A stretch of 64,000 bases of DNA from Leucocoprinus leucothites (taxonomy: Eukaryota; Basidiomycota; Agaricomycetes; Agaricales; Agaricaceae): assembly GCA_013368445.1 (NCBI GenBank), contig JAACJO010000013.1, positions 1-64,000 on the forward strand. Reading direction: 5' to 3'. Every line of letters starts with the position of its first letter. Within the stretch, counting starts at the first letter, position 1. The position numbers were made by a program, and so were the translations under genes. Positions 46,013-58,249 of the stretch are shown here, piece by piece. The notes below the pieces were generated by a model, which did no database searches, was not told where the DNA came from, and worked only from the letters and a program-made list of their open reading frames with translations.

Positions 46013-49000
46013 TCACTCTGTAGTGGGAGGCACGAAGCCAACGTCCACTTCTGTGCAGGCACGTAAAGCCCTATCCCAAAGAGGATCTGTGATCAATGTA
46101 CGCCTGTCACCCACGATGATGAGCGCCAATCGTGCCCTTGTCCACATAACGTTCAATCTCCTTCGGTCCGAGAGAAACCCTATGTCTCCATCTGCGTTAC
46201 TCCGCACAGTCGAAAATATAACAATATCGCTCTCGCGGCCTTGGAATGAGTCGATAGTTGAGATGGTGACAGAACCAGGGAGACGTTGACGAAGATTCTG
46301 AGCTTGTCTTGTGTAAGGTGTGAGGACGGTGAGGGTTAGAGATCGTTCAGGCTCCTCAGTTTGTGCTTCGGGCTGGCGAGGAGACGTCAAGAGCGACACG
46401 ATATGGTCGACAAGATCAACCTGGACCGTATTGCTCTTTGACATCCGACCCATATCTTCTTCTGCAGAGCATTGAACGAAGACAGAAGGAATGATACCAT
46501 TGTCGTGGGGCCAAGGAAATGTGGATTGGGTGAGGGGGTGAAGGAGTTGGTTGTCGGTTATGCTGGATTGCAGCCTTCCCTCGTAGAATTCTTGGCTTGG
46601 GAAAGTGTTCAACCTCTCGGGGGAGCGATATTGTATGTCAAGCATCGTCTTGATCATTGCTTCATTCTCGGATTTGGTGTACAGACGCTCAAGCAGCGAG
46701 ACATCGTATTCGAGTGCTTCCGCCATACGGCGCACCATGGGCCGCAGCTGGACGCTGGAACGTTGGGTGAGATGCATTTCATTGAATCTGATCCCAAGAG
46801 CAGCTTACTGGTCCCCAACCATGATCCCTCGTTTGATGCCCTTCACAAGCGGAATAAGCGCACATGGCTCAGTAATCTGTGATGCTTCATCAATGAGAGC
46901 GATATCGAAATCGACCTTTCTCAGGATTCCTAAGCCGGCTCCTATTGATCAAGACTAGTGTCAAACCTCGTGCTCTCAGACAATCCGAGGGATCCTAACC
47001 TGCGCATGTGGTAAACACAATTCTTGCTACAGCGACGCGTTGTTGAGCCTTCTTCAACAGCCGGTTGTTTTCATTGACGTCTCCGCCCACCCTCGCATCA
47101 ATGGTGTAACCCTGCAGCTCCTTGTTCACGCGAGACTGGTCTGTAGCCACTCGAAGAATTTCCTCTTCTCGAACAAGATTGAATTCCTGATTTAATTGAA
47201 TGAACCGCTCGAGGACGTTATCAACGGCTGTGAACGAGTTAGGAAAGGAAAATTCAAGGGAATAAAATACGCGCACCATTGTGGGTTGATGCCGTCATCA
47301 AAACTTTTTGTTCACCAGGTTGCGAGAACAGTAGTCTCAGAATCTCAACAACCACAGTCGTTTTGCCCGTGCCTAAGGAGAGATCATGAGATACGGTCGC
47401 AGGCTGAGGAATGCTGGAGGGCTCACCTGGAGGTCCCCAAATCAAACTAAGAAGGCCCTGAGTTGGCGACATGACTGCGGCCTTTTGGCTATCGTTCAGA
47501 TGATCGCCAGGTTCGAAATCCAACATAAGAGCTTCCCTCTCAGCAAGAGGTTCCTCAACTCTGGTGTTCCCAGTGATAAGAGGGTAGAATGCACAGCACT
47601 GTTCTTGTTCTGTTAGAAGTTTCAGCAACGCATCCATCATCGCTCTCGAAGTTGCTACATGGAAATGATAAGTTGTTGATTGAGACGGGTAACAGCTGAA
47701 TCAACCCACCAATACTGCCAGCCGGGTATAAATTCCAATCCATAGACTCCATTTCTGGGGGCGGGGGATGTAGTAATTGTATTTTAAGTTCTCCCTTGCC
47801 AGCTTGAATGATGAGTCCATCGAGGACAGGAATGGGAATCCAACGGTTTTCTGGTTTACTTGAAGCCTCTAGTCGGACATGAGAGTGAAGTCTTGCATTA
47901 GTCCTGGCATCGACGCGAACAGCAGCTTTTACTGTTGAAGTCTCTTCTGTGACAAACGTCAGGCGAGTCTGTGTAGGAGGCGTTTTCTGTCGCCGGGGAC
48001 GACCATCTTCATTACAAGGACATTCGTCTGCCGCCTCCTCAGCGCTATCAAACGCGACAGCCAGTGCATGTCTGTACCCGTATCTTCGAGCAACGTCTAA
48101 TTCACCTTCGACCCGACAGTCATTTAGAACCAAAAGAACTTCTTGAACCAGTTGTTGCGAGCGGACAGAAAGTGTCGTTATTGACAGCAGCTCAAAATAA
48201 TCTGCTAAACCAATGAGACGAATAGATCCTGACACCTTCTCCAATCCTGCAAGGACCGCTATCTTGAACTCGTTTGCCGAACGAACAAGGGCTCGGAGGA
48301 TGGGATAGCCTTGTTCAAGGAGCACTCCCTGGAGAGTATTGGTTTCAGGATCGGGAGGAAATGTTTTGAGCAACACAAAAACGAGAGGAGGGTATTTATC
48401 AATCCATTCCAAAGCAGAATTACTAGGGAAAGGATCCCGTTCAACAAGGTGCTGGAACGAGTGATAGAGCTCGTCTTCGGCGTGGTAATTCAACGAAATA
48501 TAAAGGACGAGCTCAACATCCTCGAGCTGACGATTCTGCAAGAACTGGGCGACCATTGCTCGCGTTGGTTTCGAAGGCGCGGAAGGATCAAAGTTCTGAG
48601 GGAAGAAGAAAGGATACAACCAGTCAGGCTGATTGTCCCAATCGAGTTCCCGAATATCGTTCAGGCGATACGGTGTTGCCCTCCGCTTAAACCGAGGGAC
48701 GACCTCTTCCGTTGGGATGCTGAAGACGAAGAGAATTTTAGATAGTCTCATGGAATCCTTGACTTCGAGACACATACTGCTCAAACCAAAGGTCGAAAAG
48801 TTGGTGGGCAACGCGGTCTCTGTTTGATACCACATGTATTTCAATAGCTAGCGCGGCATTCCTGTTGACCCGTCCGATTTGCTGTATTACCATAAGACTA
48901 GCGACATCACCACTGCAGAAAGCTGACTCACCCGTTGTACTGTTTGAGAAATCTTCTGTAAAGCCACACTAATGGAGATCTCAGCCCCAACGCTAGGTCG

Positions 49001-51850
49001 ATTAACAAACACAAAAGTATCTCCGCGCTGCTTGTTATAGAGTTGAAACAGGTTGTTACTGCAATGCAAGCAGTACCCGGCTGTGCAAGGGCGAAGGGTG
49101 GCGATGGTCGCAGAGGATTGTGGAAGGAACGAGCAGATTACGACATTTTCATTTACAAGCGGGTCGTCATCCCAAGCAATCTCTCCACGTATAAAAATGC
49201 CGATAGCGAAACGATTTTCCACCTTTGTGCACACCATAAGTTGATAGACTCTGGAAAGCAGATATATGAATTACCTGAATGAGTATCAGCTTCCTCGTGT
49301 AGTCCTGAATACCTCTCCGAAGGTACTCGAAAAATGTCGACATGCTGTTGATACGCGACGAGAAGAAGCGTTGGATGGCGAAAGGACGATCGAGGGCGCG
49401 TTGATAGAGGTCCTCTCGTGTAAGGATGTCCGACTGGAACAACGAATTCCATATGTACGTATTCTCCTGGGCGTTGAGTTGCAATGTACTGCTAACAGCG
49501 TACTTTTCTTGAGTGCTGAGAGCGGAAACGTCGATGTGTGTCAAGAGGCTTTGGATGTTGGAAAGGCCATATTTCTGCCAAAACCGATAGGCGATATTGA
49601 ATAGCTCGAATTCCGAGATAGCGTGCTGTTTGCTCCGCAAGAGGCTCAAAGTAAGGGCCTCAGCAGTTTCTTGATCAACAGCAGCCACCGCCTCAGCTGC
49701 ATTGGCTTGAGCTTCAAACTCTTCTGCGAAATTAATGGCGTGCACCTCAAGGAGGTCGACGATGAATGGACCGGTTGGCTCGGGAGGAGTGGTTAGCCGA
49801 TCTGGGATTTTGATGCTCGCTCCATCCACAGACTGTGAATGGAGGGCGTTGAGTTCTTGACACTGGGCACAGAGTGCACCTTCGGGACTGGTTCGGGCCC
49901 ATTTAGCGTGCAATGCTGAAACACGAGCAACACCTGAACTAGGAAAAGATAAGTGACTGGGCCGAGCATCGGTGAGGTCAGACTCACGCGTTATATGTCG
50001 CAAAGTGTTTTGCAAGGTCGAGTCGCGTAATGTTCTTACTTGTGTATTCCTTGTTCCCAGGGTAATCATATGACTTAGGCACCAGGGTCAGTTTGATCTA
50101 TCTCACCAGGCTTTTGCTCTTACCTGGGCAACTCGGGCAGGGACAAGATCGGGATCCCAGCAAACAAAATACTCGTCACCTGGACATTGGATTGGTATAC
50201 AACATCAGTTGATCTCCATGGGCTTACCGTCTAGATCTCCACCACTACTCATCGACGGAGCGGGTTTGTGCCCAGGCTTTGCAACGGAAGCAAAGACAAC
50301 GCAATCCACCAAGTGCGCCAGTTTCTCGTGGTGAACCGCCCGAAGTTTGAGGATATCACCTGCACAAGAGTATCAGCCGACAGCTAGGGATAGGAAGAGT
50401 CCACGCAAAGTTATTTACCTGGATGAAGGCAGGGATTTCGCACTACAATTACATCGCCGTGGACCAGCGTGCCCTCGCCTTTTCTTCCTGTCATGATTCG
50501 GATATACACTTGCCCTTCCTTCAGCACTTGAAATGGGTCACAGACACCAAACAACCTGCGAGACTTTTGGATCATCATCCTTGATTTGAATTTTCCGTTC
50601 TCCTGATTTCGTAAGCTTGCAATCTCAGATGACTGGAAGCGCCTAATGTGACTTTGGACATCTGGATCATCAAGTCCCTTCATGAGGACCGACTCTGCAC
50701 GTCCAAAGTCACCTAGGCAACTGAGAAGATCTACAGCAGTGAGATAATCTTCCGAAGCTCGTTGGATCCACTCGAAATAGTCTTGCTGTTTTGCAAGGAT
50801 TTTTTCGTCGGATACACCGAGACTAGAGAGGAGGGTTATGATGTCGTTGTTGAGTCGACCGAATGTGTAGGGCTTGGAGTAGTTCACTACCGAGAATGTA
50901 ATATCGCTAGTGGTCGTGAACTTCTTCATGCTCTTACGAAAGGCGGCGAGGTACTGCTTCTCTGCATCAAGCTCGGGATGCAACATCAAGACGCCTTTAT
51001 AACCTAGATATCTAAAGATGAATGAATTTTATATGGCTTTCTACTACCAACGTGCCGCACACACCTGATTTGAAACACGCAAGGGGTATAACGCACGTTC
51101 CGAAAAATAATACGTTTTGACCTGCTGAGCTGAACAGCTAGTCGTCGGGAGATCAGACCACACCCATCGGAAAACATCTCGTCTCCGCTTCGAATGTCAG
51201 GGATATCTGTTATGTATTTAGGCTCAAGTCTCCAGTCGATTTGAGCTTCAGAGAAGAGCAGTCCAATCCGTTTCGCACCTATAATTCAACAATAAATACA
51301 ACCTCTTAGAAATATCTCTCAGAAGAGAACATTAGCACGTACGTTTGGAGATATTCATGATTTTCCCGTAGTCTCCCATAGCATATATTCTAGTGTCGAG
51401 CTCTTGATCTGTCTGCGCTTCTCGCATAAAACACGATCGACCTCTCTATAAAACGGTGTTAGAGCACTGGAACGCCAGTGAAATTTGCCATATAGGTACC
51501 AGTTGACTATTGCTATGATGGTAGAACCGATACTGCACGCCATTCAGGAACAATCCTTTCGTCAAAAGGCGCAAAATATAATCCGCGCTCTCTCTCAAAG
51601 TTGTATCTGGGAGTCTGAACCCACCAAAGGATACCAAGATGAACTTGGATGGGTCATCAGCCCTCAGAATACGGTTAGGAGGGAGTCGCTGCATCGTGAG
51701 AGAGATCGCATCTCTACCAAAGATGATGAGTTTACCCCATATAACATCTGGAGCGTTGGATCGCGGAGGTCTCAAGAGGTTTTGTGGGACCTCGAAGATC
51801 CAGCTATCGTCGTCTTTTGCGGGGGATTGGCGGATTACATGAGGTCTCAT
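46013..51850 (-). CDS. Cellular RNA-dependent RNA polymerase fused to a UPF1/Hrr1-like SF1 helicase
   Basis: A single long gene for RNA silencing. The N-terminal half is a QDE-1/Rdp1-class eukaryotic RdRP: NRILRADDPSKFILVSFGGF, DGCGLISRRLAVQ, VFQIRYLGYKGVLMLHPELD, GDVIVVRNPCLHPGD, and the catalytic SMSSGGDLDG|DEYFVCWDPD (DLDGD, split by an intron at ~50225). The RdRP C-terminus has LAKHFATYNA and LNALHSQSVDGASIKIP. A linker of several hundred residues follows, with ENRFAIGIFIRGEIAWDDDP. The C-terminal part is a full SF1 helicase: LNDSQKAAV, GPPGTGKTT (Walker A across an intron), ALIDEASQITEP (Walker B), VGDHVQLRPMV, TIDSFQGRESDIVIFSTVRS and DRRRLNVMWTRAR. Exons connect by canonical introns; one junction near 49240 needs a one-base shift. 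The start is uncertain: ATG at 51850, or further upstream to 52081 in the same frame. Confidence 0.85.
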
Positions 51851-52019
51851 GGTTGCGATAGTCAAAGGTGGAAGATTCCCATAAAGTCCTGAGGTGGACT
51901 TTAAGAGCTGCAAATTCCAGGGCTGCGGAATTCTTCGGAGATAGGCGAAGACGGGATATAAATACGATGGTATGGTGAAAGAACATATGCATAAACGGAC
52001 CTTCGTTCTTCCTGTGACA

Positions 52020-52647
52020 ATGCTCAAGAAGTCTGTGTATATCGTTGGTCCCTCCGTGAGTCCGATCCTACACCCTTCCACTCATCGTAGAACGAGATAT
52101 ACTCACCTACTTCCCTCAGTCTACAGGGAAAACGACGCTCTGCACGGCGTTCGCTCGACGTATTGGAATAGAAGATAGGATGGTATCCGAAGTAGCGCGA
52201 AGGGTCATGCAGACTCGTGGATTTACCAGGCTGGACTTCAATCGCCTTGAAATGCAAGAGGCGATCTTGGATGCCGTCCTGGAGAAACACGAAGCGAAGC
52301 TTCGAGAAAGTCCTACTATATACGACAGATCAGCGATAGACCCCGTGGTTTATGCTTTACTCACCGCAAAGGATGAAGGAGAGGGAAGATGGCGGAAGCA
52401 GTATCTCGTAAACACTCCCAGATTTCGTTCTGTATTGGAAGTCTACCGTCAGTCTATATTCATTCTCCTGAAACCTGTGAGAGAATGGGTCGTGGATGAC
52501 GATGTTCGCTCCATCGAAAGTTTGGATCAGTGTTACGAGGTGTTTCGCTCTGTTCTCAAGGAATGTGGAATTGAATTCCGAGAAATTGGAGTGGATGTCG
52601 GTTTTTTGGAGGAGCGTGTGACTTGGTTAATGGGATTATGTATATAA
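52020..52647 (+). CDS. Small P-loop ATPase/kinase-like protein
   Basis: Exons 52020-52055 and 52120-52647 give 187 residues. A Walker A motif is assembled across the intron: YIVGPS|STGKTTLCTAFARR, at the very N-terminus. Later features are RMVSEVARRVMQTRGF, an acidic-flanked strand TIYDRSAIDPVVYALLTAKD and an Arg-rich lid (VEREW-like VREWVVDDD). This layout fits the AAA_28/NadR-kinase-like group of small P-loop proteins; the substrate is unknown. It diverges from the RdRP-helicase gene with about 170 bp between the start codons, so the two may share a promoter. An alternative ATG lies at 51972. Confidence 0.75.
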
Positions 52648-54394
52648 CGGGAATTAAATGAGACTCTCTTGATTCTGTAGGCGAGTGAATTACACAACAA
52701 TATGCGCGCTGTAATCACACAAGCGACTTCTGAAGAGCTAGCTAGGAGGAAGTGATATCAGCAGGCGGTCAGTTGGGGGCGCAGTGGAAAGGCTGGATTG
52801 ATGAGTTGATGGTGAATCGCGCGCTGTTCAAAACGCACATACGGATCTTGTGTAGAGATCGGACGTCGCGTGACGTCATATCACCGCCGTCACACGTTCT
52901 CTCTCTACTACTGATTAAGTCCCCTCCCTCTTCGACAACTCCTCGTCTACTAACCGATATCCCACTACCCTGGCGACAAACCGATCGTCAAACATAGCCG
53001 GCAACTATATCAAGACGACCCTGCAGATTCAATACTCAGTAGCCGCCGCTTACAGCCACTATCCCCCTCATCTTTCCCCTTTCCTCTCTCAATTCCACAT
53101 GCCCCTTTCCTCTCTCCATTCTACACTTTCCTTTTAATACTTGCTACGTATATTTTGCACTCGGCATCCCCGCTTCAACGCAACCGAGTTAGGACCTGTC
53201 ATCCAACTGACAGAAGTCCGAACATTTAAATTATGTTTTATCTTTTTTTTATTGTTCCTCCTCCCTCCTTCGTCCTAAAATCTCGATAAAATACTCGCTC
53301 ATACTCCGGTACATTCGCTACCGCTCCGCTTCATCGTCTAGTCTAATAGTGTGGGTCTAAACGACCACATGGACCCTTCTCTCTACCTACTTCTCCACCA
53401 CTAATATTCCTTAGAAATCCCTTTCCCTTACAAAATCTCAACAAATCGTCTCGTAAACCGCTCCTTCCTGCTCTCTATAGTCACCTGCAGCATTGTAGAT
53501 AGTCTTAGAACCGTAGCTTTAAATACTGCGATGTATTTCCGTTTTTCTTTAGTGAAATTTTACCCCATCTCTCTGACTCAGTTTAGCTCTAAGTTGGAGC
53601 TTCTTAAACGTCGTTCTCACTCAAACCGGCCACCCTCATCATCGTTTCACTCCTCAGCAACATCTCATATCGTCGCACTAGCGCTAGTTATCATTTTGAT
53701 TTAAATCTCATTAAAAACAAGCAATAATCAAACTATCTACTTGGGTCAGAACCAACGACAGACGGACGCTGTCGTGCTCGCAAGCACATCTGCACTCACC
53801 TATCCCACCTTCCCTTCACTTGGTCAGCATCGGCTGTTATCCGCGGCCCCCATGTGTTCAAACAAGACACAAGCCTCCAATGCTAGAACAAAGCATAATG
53901 TAGAGCGTTGAATGAAAGCCCATACTGCATGATATTATCCATACACACTGCCTAGCCTCCGTCACATTGATCATAGCTAGATAAAGAATCACGCTATCGT
54001 TAACCATGGAAGCCTTGTGTTGGCGACCGTCAAGGTGAACAAAGCCCGAGGCGACCGGTGGACAACACCTCAGCCCCCTTGTGCCAGCCAACAGCGGTTT
54101 ATGTTGGCGCCAAGAGAAGGTTGTGTCAGGGGAACAATTAAAATTCCATGATACCTTGCTTAGTCATCATAACAATAGAAGAGTTGCTGTTTGTTCGGTT
54201 AATACCACCCGTCCGTTGTCCTTCCTTTCTCCTCTGAGCGAGCATCTATAAATTTCAGGGCGCAATGGCAATGTGCAGTTCAAAAATCCCCCATAATCCG
54301 GGCCTGTTTCCCTTCCTTAACTTTTCCTTTCCCTGTCTCTTCTTTTTTTCTTCCCTCCACACACCGGGCTGTGTGCGGCAGAGCCGTTTAGAGA
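52648..54394. other. Intergenic region, pyrimidine-rich on the plus strand
   Basis: About 1.7 kb with long C/T-rich stretches (53030-53660) and no domain-bearing frame. It separates the P-loop gene from the second M36 gene. No repeat unit or RNA gene recognised. Confidence 0.4.
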
Positions 54395-56914
54395 ATGACT
54401 TCAACTTCTTTTCGTTGGTTAATTGTAATCCTGGAGATCGCAAGTCTTAATTTATTACTCGATGTTCGCCGGGTTCAGGCCCACCCTTGGCCCATGCATG
54501 CCAAGCATGCGACGCATAGAACGAGGCTCTACGCTCGTGGATTGAAGCTGGAAGTTTACCATCCAAGATCAAAGTTTGAGGTATGTATACACAACGCAAC
54601 CTGTCTCGTCCAACGCTCAAAGACGGTGATAGACCTACGATAATCAGTTTAATAACAACACCTCTGCTACCCCGCAGATGGCACAGATTCCTTCGCCTCC
54701 AAAGACCTGCTCGAGTCAGATGAGCGACTGAATACCTCGGCGATCTCCTTTGTTAGCTCCAAACTCGGCGTCACCTCAGATAATGTCCATTTCGATAAAG
54801 GTTGGTCCGGCAAACATGGGCAATACGCTTACTTGAGGCAGTTTATTGTATGTTATGACGCCAATGCCGGGCTGGCTCTTCCGTTGATTACGTTTTCCAG
54901 GGAGGGATACCAGTCGCGAACGCCGTTGCGAATATTGTGTTCGGTAATTCTTCTCAAGTCATTGCTTTTGGGTCTTCTTTCGTCCAAACCGAAGGTGGTG
55001 CGTTCACTGTGTCTCTATCTAACCTCTGAACGAAACTGACTTTAAGAGCGACATGCATATAGTTAAAGCCGCCCCTGCAAGCCCTTCAAAGAAGTGGACT
55101 GAGGTCCTATCAAATACCGAAAAGGCCCTTGGTGGCACATACACAAGCGGTGATGCACCGAATCTTGAATACTTCGTCAATTCGGATGGATCATTAGCAC
55201 TCACCTACGTCATGCAAATCAAGAACGAGACGGAAAATCTATGGGTCGAGGCTTTCGTGTGTGCGCATTCTGGGGAATTATTAAGTGTGACTGATTTCAC
55301 AGCTCATGCTACCGTGCGTCATTCCTTCCCCATCCGTCCCTTTATGTACCAGCCTATTAATTCATTTGTATTGCCATGTTAGTTCAATGTCGTACCGATA
55401 CAGAAGCAGAACTTCTTTGATGGGAGAGAGTCTCTCGAGAATCCGGAAGACCTTGAGTCATCGCCTAATGGATGGATCGCCGCTCCCGGCTCAGACTCGA
55501 GCTTTGGTTTAACTAGGTCCGCCCAGCATTTTTCATCCCAGGTCCATCCGTCTCAACCTCGTCTATTCTCACGCATCAGCGGCAATAATGCAGTCATGTT
55601 TGTCGACAGCCAACTAAACGTCAACAGTCTAGATATTTCGTCTTCCCGGGAACAATCCGTCGCCTCAGGTGTATTCAATAACGCTTATGACCCCGATGAT
55701 CCTCAGAGCCCTGAAGGGCTTGACGCTACAATCGACAATGCGTTCTATGTGATGAACACAATGCATGATATTGCATACCGTTATGGATTCACAGAAAATG
55801 CTGGTAATTTCCAAATTGATAATTTTGGAAGAGGTGGCGCAGGGCAAGTACAGGGAAACGGGGATGGGGATCCGTTACAAATTTCGGTTCGTGACACTTC
55901 TGATGTCAATAACGCAGTTTTTCAAACACCGCCCGAGTGAGTGATTGTTTTTGCTTTATCTTCAACGACGATAGTAATAGTAACTTCTGGTTTGCGTATG
56001 CAGTGGTACTCCTCCCGTTACGCGGTTTTTCTTCTTTAATCTCGGTGGAGTGAGTCACCCCCTCGTGAAATGGCGATATCGGTTGCAGTACGCTGATTGT
56101 CGATCACTTCTATTGCCACAGGACGTGCGCGATTCCGCATTTGCGAACGACGTTTTGATTCATGAGTTTACACACGGAGTAACTGGTCGTATGACCGGTG
56201 GTGGCAGTGCAAGGTGCTTACAGAGCCTAGAAGCTGGTGGAATGGGTGAGGGTTGGAGCGATATGATGGCTGCGTGGGTCGGTCAAACGTCTGAGACCGT
56301 GGGGGATTTCAGGATAGGGACTTATTTCTCGAGAGAGGGTATTCGAAGCAATCCTTACTCAACCGACGAGTGAGATTTCAGTCTTATCCATCCCTTTCCC
56401 GCCACTGATTCAGGTCAGGAACGTGAACCCGCTAAAATTCTCGGACGCTGGGAAATTGAACGAAGTTCATGGTCAGCCCTGTCACTGATTATTCGAAGTT
56501 CAAGACGTGGATACTAATAATTCCTCCAGCCATCGGAGAGGTTTGGGCGAATACGCTGTATAACGTCTTCGCAGACCTTGTGGCCGAACGTGGATTTTCA
56601 AATGCTCCTTTCACTGCAGTTGAGGGACAGGAAGGAAACGTAGTGTTCATGCACAATATGATCGATGGCTTACTATTTCAACCATGCAACCCCACTAGTA
56701 CGTCCCTTTCTAGGTTGTATATGATCTCTTCCTGATAGTGCAACTATCCCTAGTACTCCAGTCCCGTGATGCTATTTTGGCGGCAGATAGGGCTAGGTAT
56801 GATGGTGCTCATCAGTGCATTATGTGGAGAGCATTTGCACGGAAGGGTATGGGTGTCGATGCAGACGACCAGTTCAAAGATGGATTTGATGTCCCACCCG
56901 AATGTGCGGTATAG
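54395..56914 (+). CDS. Fungalysin, secreted M36 metalloprotease, copy 2
   Basis: Preproenzyme with a hydrophobic leader MTSTSFRWLIVILEIASLNL and a His-rich start of the propeptide. Landmarks: GIPVANAVANIVFGNSSQVI, DGSLALTYVMQIKNETENLW, FVCAHSGELLSVTDF (FTP domain), TMHDIAYRYGFTENAGNFQ, the zinc motif LIHEFTHGVTGRMTGGGSA, the third ligand GGMGEGWSDMMAAW, IGEVWANTLYNVFADL, MHNMIDGLLFQPCNPT and SRDAILAADRARYDGAHQC, ending in PPECAV. All zinc ligands and the catalytic glutamate are kept. The first intron (after KFE at ~54580) does not restore frame at its obvious acceptor, so one base may be missing there. It is the likely parent of copy 3. Confidence 0.85.
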
Positions 56915-57307
56915 GAGGACGAGACCCACTTTTGATCCGACTACATATCGAGGAGAAGGCTACGTGAAGCAGGGGTTTAGAGGAGGTGTGTGCTGCAATA
57001 TTGCGATGCAGGTGGCGGCGAGGAGGAGCTGGTAGCAATTGCATATTGTTTTCCTTTATTTTTCCCTTTCTTTAAACTTATATAGGGTACCAGACACAAT
57101 CGATGTACATTATTATTGCAAACCTTTGATTCATCCCCTGGTCAAGTTCACCTCGACCCTCTTAGTCCTTTCGACAACCTATATCTCTACACTAAGTCCT
57201 ATACAACCTTCTAATCATTGCTATTTTATCTCCGTGATGATCCAGATCTCAGATCTCATCATATAACCGACCTATATAGGATTGTCCAGGGACCTGTCTC
57301 AGCTCAC

Positions 57308-57402
57308 AAATTTGAAATTCGATCAATACTGAGCTTGGGACTTGATCAAAAGCTTCAGGTATTGATCAATAGCGAGCCTGGGGCTTGATAAAAAGCCTTT
57401 GG
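57308..57402. repeat. Two-unit direct repeat of about 40 bp
   Basis: The pattern gatcaatactgagcttggga-cttgatcaaaagc is followed by gatcaatagcgagcctgggg-cttgataaaaagc. The units are diverged but alignable along their length. Confidence 0.6.
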
Positions 57403-57851
57403 ATACCTGGCCAAAGGGAACGATAAAATTATCGAGCACGAAGGTGAAACTTTGAAAAAGTCACCACCATCTGTGGCTCTCCAAATTATAAATTTCGAAG
57501 GTTGTCGTCAAGGCATTTGCCAGTGTTTCTTAGCCCAAACATTGGCGGGATTGCGGGTTTGCACATGAGTCCGAGGTCATTGGAAGCTCTACCCTTGAAA
57601 CCTGAAGGTTGAAGAGCTAAGGAAGCGGTTATATCAGGCTTGCAACAGTTTGAAGAGCTCCGATCCGGGTTGGGAAACAATAACTCAACATCATGACGCT
57701 CGTGATGAGGTCTCGGATTGAACAAGTAGTTCGACTACCAAAGCTCCAAGTACTCGGAGGCGCCTAGTATGTGATTATGTGATCCTGGTCGAGTCGATAG
57801 TTTGATGGAATCCTCCCATGCAGAGTTAACGCTTCTTCGTATACGTCTTAA

Positions 57852-57966
57852 GTCAGGCCTTCGTCTGCGTATTCTCCGAAAACGCGGCTTCTTCCGCCTA
57901 TACTCTGAAAATATGGATTCTTCCGCATATACTTCGGAAATAGGGCTTCTCTGCGTATAATTCTAA
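57852..57966. repeat. Imperfect minisatellite of about 29-30 bp, four units
   Basis: Successive units share cttc-ttccgc-tatactc-gaaaa-gg (for example CTTCTTCCGCCTATACTCTG, TTCTTCCGCATATACTTCGG). The units are diverged. Confidence 0.55.
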
Positions 57967-58249
57967 ACCAGGGCCAAATGGCCTTCTTCTAAACCACATC
58001 TGGTCTTACAGGCATGGGTAAGTCTCACAAGCAAGGCCGGTCTCAGGCTGTTAATGCAGCAGTCAAATAGTATGACAAGTTGACAACAGTAGAATCAGTA
58101 AATGGTCGACCATTGGAGCTGGTCTATATGTTATCGCTTCTATGCATAAATTTAAAACGGGGCCTCGTGGTGTGGTTTCATTTTTGTCGATTTTTCGATT
58201 TCTCACCATCCATATTTACCCTCACCTGTTCGCATCTGTGATGTCGGCA

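Noticed and set aside
46013..51850. RdRP of an integrated RNA virus
   Set aside because: The DLDGD motif and surrounding blocks are those of cellular QDE-1/Rdp1 enzymes, and the gene has many spliceosomal introns.
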